A stretch of 64,000 bases of DNA, from positions 1-64,000 of the forward strand of contig CAZEZP010000092.1 of the NCBI GenBank assembly GCA_964516435.1. Reading direction: 5' to 3'. Under the pieces are notes generated by a model. That model ran no database searches. It was not told the origin of the DNA and worked only from the letters and a program-made list of their open reading frames with translations. The translations under genes were made by a program, and so were the position numbers. Of the stretch, positions 25,078-34,307 are shown in pieces (the stretch's first letter is position 1; every line of letters starts with the position of its first letter). The DNA comes from HGW-17 sp964516435. Lineage in GTDB: Bacteria; Myxococcota_A; Polyangia; HGW-17.

Positions 25078-26646
25078 TCACGGCAGTTGCAGGCCGTATT
25101 CCTGCAGGATGTCGCCGGAGAGCGCCTGGATCTGCACCCAGGCTGTCTGGTAGTCGTAGATGGCCTTGATTTGCGACAGCCGCGCGGCGTCCAGTTCCGC
25201 CATGCGCAGCAGCACGGAGTGGTTGGTGCCCCGTCCCAACTGGAAGAGGTCGTTTTCCAGTTTGAGATGCGCCTGCGCCGACTCCACGGCGACGCGGGCC
25301 AGTTCGATACGGCGCTCGGCCGTGCGCATGGATTCGCGCGCCAGCAGCACCGCCATGGTCAGGGACTGGGCGATATTCTCCCTTTGCACCTGCAGGTTCT
25401 CCCGGGTGCTCTCGAGCAGTTCCAGTTGGGCTTGCGCCTGGGTGCGCTCCACGCTCCACGAGAAGGAGAGCCCACCCGCGATGGTGTAGGCCGAGAACTT
25501 CACCAGGTTTTCCCATGACGCCGAAAACTCGTTGGCCGAGGACGTGGGGCCCGCCGAGAGCGTCAGGTTGAGTTTGGGCAGCAGTCCCTGGCGGGCCAGC
25601 AGCTCATCCTGGCGCAGGGATTCCAGTTGCTTCTGGAGTTGCGCCAGTTCCCGTGAGCGCTCGAGGGTGATTTCCACCAGGGCCGGCGGCAGGGAGCGGG
25701 GAACGTACGGCAGTTCGGCCTCTGCGGGGCGAAGCAGGGTATCGTCCAGGTCCATTCCCAGCAGGTTTTTCAGTTGCAGGGCCGCCTGCAGGATGCGCAC
25801 GCGCGAGAGCAGCAGATCCCCCTTGCGCTGGGCCAGCGCGTTTTCCACTGCCAGCAGATCCGAGGGCTTGGCGTTTCCTACCGCCAGCAGGGATTTGGTG
25901 AGTTCCAACTGGCTTTGCGCCACCTTCAGGCCCGTTTCCACCACGGATCGCTCCTGCCAGGCCATCCACAGGTTCCAGTAGGCCGTGACCACGTCGCGCA
26001 CCAGCGCCAGCGCCTTGGCTTCGCGCGCCAGGCGTTCGGCATCCACCTGGATCCGGGCTTTCCGGATTTGCGCCGTGGTGACGTCCTTGCCGAAACCCGC
26101 CAGCAGCGGATGGGAAAAAACGAACGTAAATGAATTTGCGAACGTTTTGCTTTCCCGTTCCGTCGGGGCGCCGCCCATGGCGATTGTCATGGTCTGATCC
26201 GTGCGCGAGGTGGAAAACTGCACGCCGACCATGCCGCCCGTGGGAAGCACGCGCGAGATCTGCATGTCCATGGAATACTTCTTCAGGCTGGTGATGGCGA
26301 AGAACTGATCGGGCAGGAATTCGGCCTGCTGGTTCACGACGTTCAGATTGGCGCTCAGGTTCGTGTCGAAAACGGCCGAGGCGGCCCGTGCAGTGGCGGC
26401 GGCCGAACGGATGCGCAGTCCCGCCTCGCGCAGGCCGCGGTTGCGGGCCACGGCTATGTGCAGCGCGTCGGAGAGCGAAATCCCGCGTGCCTCGTTTTCG
26501 GGTTTTTCGGCCGTCTCGGGCGAAACGGCGGGGGCGGGGGCGGCCGGAACCGGCGCATCGGCCGCGGGTCTCGACAAAGTTTCCGGTTTTGCGGGCGGCG
26601 TCTGGGAAAAGAGGAATCCCAGGGCGAACAGGAGTGGTGCCATCAT
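25078..26646 (-). CDS. TolC/OEP-family outer-membrane efflux channel
   Basis: This is a 522-residue outer-membrane factor. A signal-like start (MMAPLLFALGFLFSQ) is followed by a Pro/Ala-rich linker (about 17-55), then two OEP repeats with long coiled helices (for example LARVAVESAQAHLKLENDLF near the C-terminus). It would form the trimeric exit duct of the RND pump encoded just upstream. AAGGAGGTGA precedes the ATG at 26646, which overlaps the pump gene's stop as ATGA. It is the last gene of the regulator-adaptor-pump-channel operon. Confidence 0.9.
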   Translation of the reverse strand: MMAPLLFALGFLFSQTPPAKPETLSRPAADAPVPAAPAPAVSPETAEKPENEARGISLSDALHIAVARNRGLREAGLRIRSAAATARAASAVFDTNLSANLNVVNQQAEFLPDQFFAITSLKKYSMDMQISRVLPTGGMVGVQFSTSRTDQTMTIAMGGAPTERESKTFANSFTFVFSHPLLAGFGKDVTTAQIRKARIQVDAERLAREAKALALVRDVVTAYWNLWMAWQERSVVETGLKVAQSQLELTKSLLAVGNAKPSDLLAVENALAQRKGDLLLSRVRILQAALQLKNLLGMDLDDTLLRPAEAELPYVPRSLPPALVEITLERSRELAQLQKQLESLRQDELLARQGLLPKLNLTLSAGPTSSANEFSASWENLVKFSAYTIAGGLSFSWSVERTQAQAQLELLESTRENLQVQRENIAQSLTMAVLLARESMRTAERRIELARVAVESAQAHLKLENDLFQLGRGTNHSVLLRMAELDAARLSQIKAIYDYQTAWVQIQALSGDILQEYGLQLP

Positions 26647-29600
26647 GCGTTCACCTCCTTTTTCCCGCGCAGCGGCCGGGTGATCCACGACAGGAACCGG
26701 CGCAGGGCATCGATGAGCAGGTAGATGCACGGCACCAGCAGCAGCGTGAGGATGGTGGAGAATGCCAGGCCCCACACGATGGAGAGGGCCATGGGCTGCA
26801 GGAATTCCTCGGAGCCGAACATGCCCAGCCCCATGGGCAGAAGGCCCGCGATCGTCGTCACGGTGGTCAGGATGACCGGCCGCAGGCGCAGTTTCGCGCC
26901 CTGCACCACCGCATCGCGCAGGGACAGTCCCTCCTTGCGGGCGTTGTTGACGAAGTCCACCAGCACGATGGCGTCGTTGACCACGATGCCCAGCAAGGCG
27001 ACGATGCCCATCATGGCCATCATGGAGATGGGCAGGTTGTGGAAGCGCAGTCCCACGATGACGCCCACGGCGCCGAACGGCACGGCCATGAGCACGATCA
27101 GGGGCTGCAGGAAGCTCTGGAAGATGGTCGCCAGGATGATGTAGATGCCCAGGAGGCTCAGGATGGCAGCCATCTTCACGAAATCCATCAATTCGTCGGA
27201 AGTCTTGGATTCCCCCTCGTACACGAATTCGTAGCCGGGATTCTCGGCCGCCAGTCTGCTCGTGAACATGCGCAACTGGCCGTTGACCTTCACGGACGTG
27301 GTGGCACGCTGGTCGATGTCCCCGGACACCGTCACCGTGCGCTTGTAGTTGACGCGCTGCAGGCGTCCCGGCCCCACGCCCTTCTCGATTTTCGCTATGG
27401 CGCCGAAGGGAATGAGCTTGCCCGTGACGGGCGAGGGGATTTCCAGGTTGAGCAGTTCGTCGATGCTCTGGCGGCGGTCCTCCGGGAATTTCACGACCAC
27501 GTTGATGCTGTCGTCGTCGCGCTGGATCTTCGATGCGATGCCGCCGGCGAACGAGCGGCGCACGCTCATGCCCACGAGCGCCGGGTTGAGGCCGTACATG
27601 GCGGCCCGCTCGGAATCCACGCGGACGACCAGTTCCCGCTTGCCCGTGAGCATGTCGTCGACCACGTCGGTCACGCCGGGGATGGTTTCGGCGTAGTCGC
27701 GCACCTGCCGCGCCAGCCGGGCGATCTCGTCGGGATCGGGGCCGCGCACCTGCACCTCGATGGGGCTTCCCGCCGGCGGCCCGTCGCGGGTGACGGCCAC
27801 GTTGAAGATCTCCACGTCGGGCATGTCGAGCAGTTTCCTTCGCCAGGTGGAGAGGATCTCCTCGGGCTTTCGCGGGAAGGTGTAACCGTCGTGGGCGAAA
27901 TTGATCTGGCACTGCGCCGTATGCGAGCCGATGTTGGCCGTCTGGCCGCGAAAGGTGGTGCCCACCATGCACCAGAAGCTCTCCACCTCGTTTTCCGTGG
28001 CCCTGGCGATTTCTTCTTCCAGTTGCTTGACCACGGCTTCCGTGTGCTCGATCTTGGTTCCCACCGCCGTTTCCAGGTTGATCGAGGCCCGCCGGATGGT
28101 CTTGGCCGGGAATGGGTTGAATTCCAGTCCCCGGGCCGAGGATACCAGGATGAAAACGAAGCCGACGATGAACACGAAGAGGGACACGTACCAGTAGCGC
28201 GTCACGAAGCGCACCAGTTTCCCGAACCCCTCGCGCATGGCCAGAAACCAGCGGGCTTCCGCGGTGCCCTCGCCGGTGTCGTCGAGGCGCACGTTCTTCG
28301 GCGGCTTCATCCACTCGGCGATGTGCGAGGGCAGGACGAAGAGCGCCTCGAGCAGCGACATGGAAAGCGCCAGCGCCACCACGATGGGCACGTTGGAAAG
28401 CACCTTGCCCATGTTGCCGGGCAGGAATGCCAGCGTGGCGAAGGCAACGACGGTCGTGGCCACGGCGCCGATGACGGACCAGAACACCTCGTTGGTGCCC
28501 TTGATGGCCGCTTCATGCGGGGACATCCCCTTCATCAGGTAGCGGTACACGTTCTCCACCACCACGATGGCGTCGTCCACGATCATGCCCAGGGCCATGA
28601 TCAGGCCGAACATGGACATCATGTTCATTGTGACGCCCATCATCTGCATGATGACGAAGGTGCCGAAGAAGGCCACGGGGATGCCGATGGCCGTGAGCAC
28701 GGCCGCCTTGAACGACAGGAACACGAACAGGAGCCCGATGACCAGGAAGAAGCCCATCACGCCGTTGCTGTACATGGTGGACTGGCGTTTCTCGATGAAT
28801 TTCGAGGTATCGAAGAGCACCACCAGTTTCACGCCCTGGGGCGCGCTGGCATTCCACATGGCCATGTATTTCTTGATCTTGTCCGCCAGGCGGATGGAAT
28901 CCACGCCGTCCTTGCGCATCACGGGAATGTAGATGCTGCGGGCGCCGCCCACGCGGCCGATGACGACGGGTTCCTCGAGCTTTTCTTCCACCGCGGCCAG
29001 GTCGCGCACGCGCACGCTGCCCTGGGCGGTGGACTTGACCACCACGTCGCGGATGCTTTGGGCATCGGCGGCCTTGCCCAGCACGCGGATGAGGTATTCG
29101 TTGCGCTCGAGTTTCATGGTGCCGCCGGGGATGTCGGCCTGGCGCGCGGAGATGGCCTCCATGACGCGGGCGATGGAGAGCCCGTAGGCGCGCAGTTTCT
29201 CGGGAGACACCTCCACGCGCAGTTCGATGTTGCGCAGTCCCATGGGTTCGGCGCTGGATACGCCGGGTATCCGTTCGAGCTCGTCCTGCACCGATTTGGC
29301 GATCTGGCGCGTGGCCATTTCCGGAAGTTCCGACTGCAGCCCGAGCCACATCACGGGAATTTCCACGGCCGCCACCTTCACCACGGGCTTCTCCATGTCC
29401 GAGGGGAAGTCCGAAATGCGGCCGATGGCGGCCTGCACGTCCAGCCCCACGCGGGAGATTTCCGTTTCGGGCAGGCCTTCCTCGGTGAGCACCGTGACCG
29501 TCACGATGCCTTCGCCCGAGGATACCCGCACTTCCTTTATGCCTCGGATGTCCTTGATTTCCCTTTCGATTTTCACACCGACCAGGCTTTCCATCTCGGC

Positions 29601-29768
29601 CGGCGAAACACCGGGATACACGGCCGTGACGGTCACCTGGCCCTGCGTGAATTCGGGGAAGACCTCGCGGGGCATGCGGGAGACGGCCATCCAGCCGGCA
29701 ATCACCAGAAAGATCGTCAGCAGGTTCATGAGCACCGGCTGACGCACGGAAAATTGCGCTATGCTCAT
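26643..29768 (-). CDS. RND efflux pump inner-membrane transporter (AcrB/MdtB-like)
   Basis: This is a 1041-residue RND transporter that uses the proton gradient to export substrates. The N-terminal helix (SVRQPVLMNLLTIFLVIAGW), large periplasmic loops and 12 TM segments fit the family. TM4 contains the proton-relay Asp pair (GMIVDDAIVVVENV). The matching TM10 segment reads GIVVNDAIVLVDF, with Asn-Asp where AcrB has Lys-Asn, a variant seen in many uncharacterised members. The substrate (drug, metal or lipid) cannot be told. The operon order is regulator, adaptor, pump, channel. Confidence 0.93.
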   Translation of the reverse strand: MSIAQFSVRQPVLMNLLTIFLVIAGWMAVSRMPREVFPEFTQGQVTVTAVYPGVSPAEMESLVGVKIEREIKDIRGIKEVRVSSGEGIVTVTVLTEEGLPETEISRVGLDVQAAIGRISDFPSDMEKPVVKVAAVEIPVMWLGLQSELPEMATRQIAKSVQDELERIPGVSSAEPMGLRNIELRVEVSPEKLRAYGLSIARVMEAISARQADIPGGTMKLERNEYLIRVLGKAADAQSIRDVVVKSTAQGSVRVRDLAAVEEKLEEPVVIGRVGGARSIYIPVMRKDGVDSIRLADKIKKYMAMWNASAPQGVKLVVLFDTSKFIEKRQSTMYSNGVMGFFLVIGLLFVFLSFKAAVLTAIGIPVAFFGTFVIMQMMGVTMNMMSMFGLIMALGMIVDDAIVVVENVYRYLMKGMSPHEAAIKGTNEVFWSVIGAVATTVVAFATLAFLPGNMGKVLSNVPIVVALALSMSLLEALFVLPSHIAEWMKPPKNVRLDDTGEGTAEARWFLAMREGFGKLVRFVTRYWYVSLFVFIVGFVFILVSSARGLEFNPFPAKTIRRASINLETAVGTKIEHTEAVVKQLEEEIARATENEVESFWCMVGTTFRGQTANIGSHTAQCQINFAHDGYTFPRKPEEILSTWRRKLLDMPDVEIFNVAVTRDGPPAGSPIEVQVRGPDPDEIARLARQVRDYAETIPGVTDVVDDMLTGKRELVVRVDSERAAMYGLNPALVGMSVRRSFAGGIASKIQRDDDSINVVVKFPEDRRQSIDELLNLEIPSPVTGKLIPFGAIAKIEKGVGPGRLQRVNYKRTVTVSGDIDQRATTSVKVNGQLRMFTSRLAAENPGYEFVYEGESKTSDELMDFVKMAAILSLLGIYIILATIFQSFLQPLIVLMAVPFGAVGVIVGLRFHNLPISMMAMMGIVALLGIVVNDAIVLVDFVNNARKEGLSLRDAVVQGAKLRLRPVILTTVTTIAGLLPMGLGMFGSEEFLQPMALSIVWGLAFSTILTLLLVPCIYLLIDALRRFLSWITRPLRGKKEVNA

Positions 29769-29780
29769 GGTGCGTCTCCT

Positions 29781-31103
29781 TTACGGGTTGGCCGGCGCCG
29801 GCATGCCGGCATCGGGGGCGTTCGGGGCGGGCGCCGGGCTGTCGGCTTCCCCGGCTGCGGGTTTCATGTCACTGGTTTGCGCGGGCGCCGCCGCCGGGGT
29901 GGCACTCGTCTGCACGTCCACCAGGGACTGGTTGATGCCCATTTCCACGGCATGGGCCCGCACCAGGGCCTTGTCCTTGAGTTTCGTGTTCCCGGCCACG
30001 ATGATCCGCTGCCCTTCCTGCACGCCGGCGAGCACCTCGTACCAGCCTTCGTAGGTGCGGCCGAGCTTCACCTCCTGCAGGGTGGCCGTTCCCGCCTTTT
30101 CCGCATCCGCCTGTGGGTCGACGGCGAACACCCACAGTTTCCCCTGGCGTTCCACCACGGCCTCGGCCGGCACGAAGATGGCCGTCACGGGAGCCTTGGA
30201 GATTGTCACGCGCAGGGTCATGCCGGAGAGCACCCACCACTTGCGCTGCAGGGGCACGCCGGCGAGGTCCTCGCTCTTCGCCTGTTCCATGGTCTTCCTG
30301 AGCACGTTGGGGAACCGGATCTCCACCGGAAACGCGCCCAAGGCCGGATCCTGGGCCGGGCTGATGCTGTGGATGACGCCCTTGATTCCCCGGTCCGGAT
30401 AGGCCAGCGGCGTGATCCACACCGTGTCTCCCACCTGGATGAACTTCACGTCCAGTTCCGAAACTCCCACGACCGCGCGGATGGTGGAGAGATCCACCAG
30501 TTTGTACAGTGGCGTCCCCATGTTCACGAAATTGCCCACCTCCTGGTAGCGGGCGGCGATTTCGCCGGTGAACGGGGCGTACAGCGAAGTGCCGTAGAGC
30601 GTTTCGTCCAGTTGCGACATGCCGGCCTGGGCCGCGCTCAACTGGGTCTTGCGCGTCTTGAACATCAATTCGGCGGTTTCCAGTTCCCTGGCGGAAACAG
30701 CGCCGCGGTCATACAGTTCCTTGACTTTCCTGTAGTCGCTCTCCGCCTGCGCCAGGGAGGTTTCGATCTCCTGCACCTGTGCGGCCACCTGGTTCTTGCG
30801 CGACCACAGGCCCAGGCTGCGCACGCGTGCCAGGAGCCGCTTTTCCAGCACGGTCTCCCCCACTTCGGCGGGCAGGTACTGCAGTTTTCCCGGCTGCTCC
30901 ACCGAGAGCGTGACTTCCCGCAGCGGAAGCGCCTGGCCGGTGGCCCGGATGACCGGCACGTAGGTCTCCCGGCGGGCCGTCATGACCTTGACCGTGGGGG
31001 CGGGCAGGACTTCCTGGTGAGCCGGATTCTGTTTGGCGGCCGGTTTTCCGCAGGCCGCGGGCAGCAGGAACCAAACGAGCAGGTGGGCCAGATCCTTCTT
31101 CAT
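29781..31103 (-). CDS. RND periplasmic adaptor (HlyD/AcrA family) lipoprotein
   Basis: This is a 440-residue membrane-fusion protein with a lipoprotein signal (lipobox PAAC, about residue 18). It contains an alpha-hairpin (about 120-190), a lipoyl/barrel-sandwich segment (GTSLYAPFTGEIAARYQEVG), a beta-barrel and a membrane-proximal domain. The C-terminal tail is Pro/Ala-rich and probably disordered. It bridges the RND pump to the TolC-like channel. The start at 31103 overlaps the regulator's stop (ATGA) and lies 3' of a GGGGGTG ribosome-binding site. Confidence 0.92.
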   Translation of the reverse strand: MKKDLAHLLVWFLLPAACGKPAAKQNPAHQEVLPAPTVKVMTARRETYVPVIRATGQALPLREVTLSVEQPGKLQYLPAEVGETVLEKRLLARVRSLGLWSRKNQVAAQVQEIETSLAQAESDYRKVKELYDRGAVSARELETAELMFKTRKTQLSAAQAGMSQLDETLYGTSLYAPFTGEIAARYQEVGNFVNMGTPLYKLVDLSTIRAVVGVSELDVKFIQVGDTVWITPLAYPDRGIKGVIHSISPAQDPALGAFPVEIRFPNVLRKTMEQAKSEDLAGVPLQRKWWVLSGMTLRVTISKAPVTAIFVPAEAVVERQGKLWVFAVDPQADAEKAGTATLQEVKLGRTYEGWYEVLAGVQEGQRIIVAGNTKLKDKALVRAHAVEMGINQSLVDVQTSATPAAAPAQTSDMKPAAGEADSPAPAPNAPDAGMPAPANP

Positions 31104-31609
31104 GGGGACACCCCCTTTCCATCTTTCGCATTCTGAAAGTGCGGGCAGAGTTGTTTCCAGCGTTCGAGCGAAGCGGTCATCTCCTCATGCAGGAACCGGT
31201 AGAATTGCAGCATTTCCTGCAGGTTGCGGCCCGCGAACTCGGATTGCCGGGAGATGGCCTCGAGGCGGTTCTGCAGGAAATCCTGGATGCCGCGCACGGC
31301 CCGCAACTTGTGATCGATCATATGCACCATGAAATGGTGGCGCAGCCGCCATCCGTGTCCCCGTTTTCCCGGAACGGGGCACTTTTCCACCAGACCGATG
31401 TGCTCCATCATGCGAAGCATCAGGCTGATGGCGCCCTTGGAACCGCCCGTGAGAGCGATGATCTCCTGGGTGCTCTTCTCGGCGGGTTCGACGAGCAGCA
31501 TCACGCCGAAGATGCGCGCGGCCAGCGGCGGGATCCCGAAATGTTCCATGTGAACGGCGAACTCGTTGACGAGCGCCTGCTGTTCCGGGGAGAGGGTCTT
31601 GGGTTCCAT
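31100..31609 (-). CDS. GbsR/MarR-type transcriptional regulator
   Basis: This is a 169-residue winged-helix protein. HFGIPPLAARIFGVMLL followed by STQEIIALTGGSKGAISLMLRMMEHIGLVEK is the GbsR-like DNA-binding domain. The C-terminal helical half probably dimerises and senses a ligand. It is the first gene of the RND operon and coupled to the adaptor by ATGA, so it most likely controls the pump and itself. A perfect 12-bp inverted repeat lies between its promoter and start codon. Confidence 0.85.
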   Translation of the reverse strand: MEPKTLSPEQQALVNEFAVHMEHFGIPPLAARIFGVMLLVEPAEKSTQEIIALTGGSKGAISLMLRMMEHIGLVEKCPVPGKRGHGWRLRHHFMVHMIDHKLRAVRGIQDFLQNRLEAISRQSEFAGRNLQEMLQFYRFLHEEMTASLERWKQLCPHFQNAKDGKGVSP

Positions 31610-31625
31610 GAGGTCTCCTTGCTTA

Positions 31626-31659
31626 TTTCAAAAGTTTCAAAAACACAAAACTTTTGAAA
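31626..31659. promoter_or_regulatory. Operator-like inverted repeat before the GbsR/RND operon
   Basis: TTTCAAAAGTTT (31626-31637) and AAACTTTTGAAA (31648-31659) form a perfect 12-bp inverted repeat with a 10-bp spacer. It lies immediately downstream of the predicted start point (about 31662) and ends 16 bases upstream of the regulator ATG. It is a probable binding site for the regulator itself. Confidence 0.7.
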
Positions 31660-31668
31660 CCCGTATCA

Positions 31669-31696
31669 ACAGTAGGCAGGTGTCCAGAAAAAGCAA
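31669..31696 (-). promoter_or_regulatory. Promoter of the GbsR/RND operon
   Basis: On the minus strand, TTGCTT (31691-31696) and TACTGT (31669-31674) have a 16-bp spacer. The operator-like repeat follows it. Confidence 0.5.
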
Positions 31697-31881
31697 GGAA
31701 AAAATTTCAGTTTCAAAAAAATTTTTCAATTCGAGCGGAAAAATCCAGATGCCGCGCCAATTTCGGAATTACAACTCTTATTTTGGCCGGGACAACTCCG
31801 AATCGGTTCCCGGGAGAATTCGCGCCGCGAAAATCCCGCCCGCGTTCAATCAGGTGACAATATGTTAATAAAACAAAACGC

Positions 31882-31909
31882 TTGCCGATTTCGAAAATCT
31901 TGCTAGCAT
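31882..31909 (+). promoter_or_regulatory. Promoter of the PLP-enzyme / DHH operon
   Basis: TTGCCG (31882-31887) and TAGCAT (31904-31909) have a 16-bp spacer. AGGAGG (about 31920) precedes the ATG at 31935. Confidence 0.55.
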
Positions 31910-31934
31910 TCCCAGCTTCAGGAGGCTGTTTTCC

Positions 31935-33392
31935 ATGTACAATCCCGTCCAACTGCACTTCAACGAAGACGTCATGAAAATCACGGCACAGCGCTGCCGC
32001 GAACGCAACATCCGCATTCCCACATTCGCCGAGCAGAAGAATCCGGAACTTATCCCGGAGCACATCAAGAAACGCCTGCCGTCGGTGGGACTGTGGGACG
32101 TGGATCCCATCAACCTGCACCGCATCACGTGGAAGAACGATGTGAAGACCGGCCTGTTCGGGGGCGTCAACCACCTGGAGTTCCCGTCCTCGATCACGGG
32201 CGTCAAGGCCCGCATCGTCGGGCTGGTGGGCAAGTTCTTCCCCACCGGTGCCCACAAGGTCGGCGCGGCTTTCGGCTGCCTCGTGCCGCGCCTGATTTCC
32301 GGCGAGTTCAACCCCGTGACCCAGAAGGCCGTGTGGCCTTCCACGGGCAACTACTGCCGCGGGGGCGCCTTCGACTGCGCGCTTTTGGCCTGCACGCCAG
32401 TGGCCATTCTGCCCGAGGAGATGAGCCGCGAGCGTTTCGACTGGCTGCGCGAGATCGGCGCCGAGGTCATCGCGACGCCGGGGTCCGAAAGCAATGTAAA
32501 GGAAATCTATGACAAATGCTGGGAGATCCGCAAGACCGACCCCAATGCGGTGATTTTCAACCAGTTCGACGAGTTCGGCAATTCCATCTGGCACTACGAG
32601 GTCACGGCGTCGGCCATCCTGGAGCTCTTCGAACAGTTGCGCCGGCCCGGCGACCGCTTCGCCTCCTACGTGAGCGCCACCGGTTCGGCCGGCACCATCG
32701 GCGCGGGCGAGCGGCTGCGCAAGGAATTTCCGTCCATGCGCATGGTGGCGTCCGAGGCGCTGCAGTGCCCCACGCTCTACATGAACGGCTTCGGTGCGCA
32801 CCGCATCGAGGGCATCGGCGACAAGCACGTGCCGTGGATCCACAACGTGCGCAACACGGACGCCGTGGCCGCCATCGACGACGAGGACACCATGCGCGTG
32901 TTCCGGCTGTTCAACGAACCGGTGGGCCACGAGTATCTCGCTTCCCGCGGCGTGCCGGCGGGCGTCATCGAGCAGTTGCCGCTGGTGGGCATCTCCGGCG
33001 TGTGCAACCTGCTCGCGTCGATCAAGACCGCCAAGTTCTTCGAGTTGAAGGAGAACGACGTGATCTTCACGATCCTCACGGATTCCTCGGAAATGTATGT
33101 TTCCCGCTTGCAGGAGATGAATGCCGAACGCGGCCCGTTCACGCGCGACGACGCCGTGATTACGTACGAGGGCTCGCTGGTCAAGCAGGGAAAGGAGCAC
33201 TACCGCGAACTGGGTTACTGGGACCGCAAGGCGCTGCACAATCTCAAATATTTCACGTGGGTGGAGCAGCAGGCCAAGAATCCACGCGATCTGGACGCCC
33301 TGTGGGAACCGGAGACGTGGGACGGCATCTTTTCCGTCGTGCCCGAGTGGGAGCGCGCCATTCAGGAATTCAACCGGATGGTGGGGCTGTAG
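31935..33392 (+). CDS. TrpB/cysteine-synthase-like fold-type-II PLP enzyme
   Basis: This is a 485-residue PLP-dependent enzyme. FPTGAHKVGAAFG (Lys108) matches the TrpB 'GAHKxN' Schiff-base lysine context, followed by PSTGNYCRGGAFDCALL and the Gly/Ser-rich phosphate loop ATGSAGTIGAGERL. The enzyme is larger than cysteine synthase and lacks TrpA/TrpB neighbours, so tryptophan synthesis is unlikely. A beta-replacement or beta-elimination on an amino acid is the reasonable guess. It lies 6 bp before a DHH-type phosphoesterase gene, which suggests linked substrates. Confidence 0.8.
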   Translation: MYNPVQLHFNEDVMKITAQRCRERNIRIPTFAEQKNPELIPEHIKKRLPSVGLWDVDPINLHRITWKNDVKTGLFGGVNHLEFPSSITGVKARIVGLVGKFFPTGAHKVGAAFGCLVPRLISGEFNPVTQKAVWPSTGNYCRGGAFDCALLACTPVAILPEEMSRERFDWLREIGAEVIATPGSESNVKEIYDKCWEIRKTDPNAVIFNQFDEFGNSIWHYEVTASAILELFEQLRRPGDRFASYVSATGSAGTIGAGERLRKEFPSMRMVASEALQCPTLYMNGFGAHRIEGIGDKHVPWIHNVRNTDAVAAIDDEDTMRVFRLFNEPVGHEYLASRGVPAGVIEQLPLVGISGVCNLLASIKTAKFFELKENDVIFTILTDSSEMYVSRLQEMNAERGPFTRDDAVITYEGSLVKQGKEHYRELGYWDRKALHNLKYFTWVEQQAKNPRDLDALWEPETWDGIFSVVPEWERAIQEFNRMVGL

Positions 33393-33398
33393 TCCTGC

Positions 33399-34280
33399 AT
33401 GCCGGACGCTTTTCCTCTGCTGGTCTTCGCCACGCCCAAGAAACTGCCCGATGCCCGTGCCCTGCCGGGGCGGGTGGCCGTGCTGGACCTTGGGTTCTGC
33501 GCGCAGGGGCTGTCGCCTTCGTTCGAGAACATGACCGGCCCGTTCCTGGACGCGCTGGGGGATCGTCTGTGCGCCTGGGTCGACCACCACGACCACCCGT
33601 ATCACGAGCGCTACCGGCATGATCCGCGTTTCGTGCTGGCCACCAAGGAGCAGCAGCCCGCCTGCGCACCCATGGTCACGGCCGGGGTGGTGGAGCGTCT
33701 GGGACCGGCCGATACGCTGGTGGCGCACCTGGATTTCGACGGGGTGTATTGCATGGCCCGCTGGATTCTGGGCGGGCGCGAGCCGTATCCGGGCGCCGAT
33801 GCCGACGCCGTGGCCGTGGATACCCGCACCGGCGAGCCATCGGCCCGCGGCCGCCTGGTGGATTTCGCCCTGCGTGCGCGCTACCACGACGAAAACCTCA
33901 AGATCGCGGCCGTGCGGGCGCTGGTGGATTCCGATTCGAAATCTCCCTACTGGGACACCGTACGGGAGGCCGCCCGGGAATACGAGCAACTGCAGGAACA
34001 GACCATGCAGTGGGTTGGGAAATACGTGGTTTCGGGGGATGTGGCCTGGGTGGTGGTTCCCGAAGGCGCGCGGTTCGACCGCACCGAGTTGCTCCTGCAC
34101 GGCCAGAGGCTGGCGCGGGTCGCGGTGGTGGAGAACTCCGGCATGCTGGCGTTGGCCGCTCCGTTCGGCAGCGGTGTGGATTTTCTCCGGCTCTTTCATA
34201 CGGGTGGAGGCATGCCCACGCGGGTAACGCTTCCGATCGCCCGCCGGGCGGAAGTGCGCGAAAAACTGGGATTGCGATGA
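33399..34280 (+). CDS. DHH-type phosphoesterase with reordered motifs
   Basis: This is a 293-residue protein with DHH-superfamily signatures. AVLDLGF (Asp30) and WVDHHDHP (Asp62-His63-His64) look like DHH motifs II and III. They are followed by VAHLDFDGVYCMARWIL (His110-x-Asp112-x-Asp114-Gly), which looks like motif I, and by AVDTRTG (Asp141), which could be motif IV. In known DHH enzymes (RecJ, NrnA, GdpP) motif I comes first. All Mn ligands appear present, so phosphoesterase activity on nucleotides or small phosphates is plausible. It is co-transcribed with the PLP enzyme. An AT-rich hairpin follows. Confidence 0.65.
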   Translation: MPDAFPLLVFATPKKLPDARALPGRVAVLDLGFCAQGLSPSFENMTGPFLDALGDRLCAWVDHHDHPYHERYRHDPRFVLATKEQQPACAPMVTAGVVERLGPADTLVAHLDFDGVYCMARWILGGREPYPGADADAVAVDTRTGEPSARGRLVDFALRARYHDENLKIAAVRALVDSDSKSPYWDTVREAAREYEQLQEQTMQWVGKYVVSGDVAWVVVPEGARFDRTELLLHGQRLARVAVVENSGMLALAAPFGSGVDFLRLFHTGGGMPTRVTLPIARRAEVREKLGLR

Positions 34281-34307
34281 TGTAATAATAACATTTTATT
34301 GTATTGT

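Larger units (their letters stand above)
31610..31934. other. Divergent intergenic region, RND operon versus PLP-enzyme operon
   Basis: This 325-bp AT-rich stretch has no gene. It holds the RND-operon promoter (31669-31696, minus strand) and operator-like inverted repeat (31626-31659), and the promoter of the PLP-enzyme gene (31882-31909, plus strand). Nothing was recognised between about 31700 and 31880. Confidence 0.8.

Noticed and set aside
26388..31136. A 1582-codon open frame on the plus strand
   Set aside because: It is antisense to the RND adaptor, pump and channel genes, which have clear family motifs and ribosome-binding sites. Its translation is His/Asp/Gly-rich with no domain, as expected from the mirror of a GC-rich coding frame.
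31935..33392. Tryptophan synthase beta subunit (trpB)
   Set aside because: The lysine motif is TrpB-like, but the length, the other segments and the absence of trp genes do not support a role in tryptophan synthesis.
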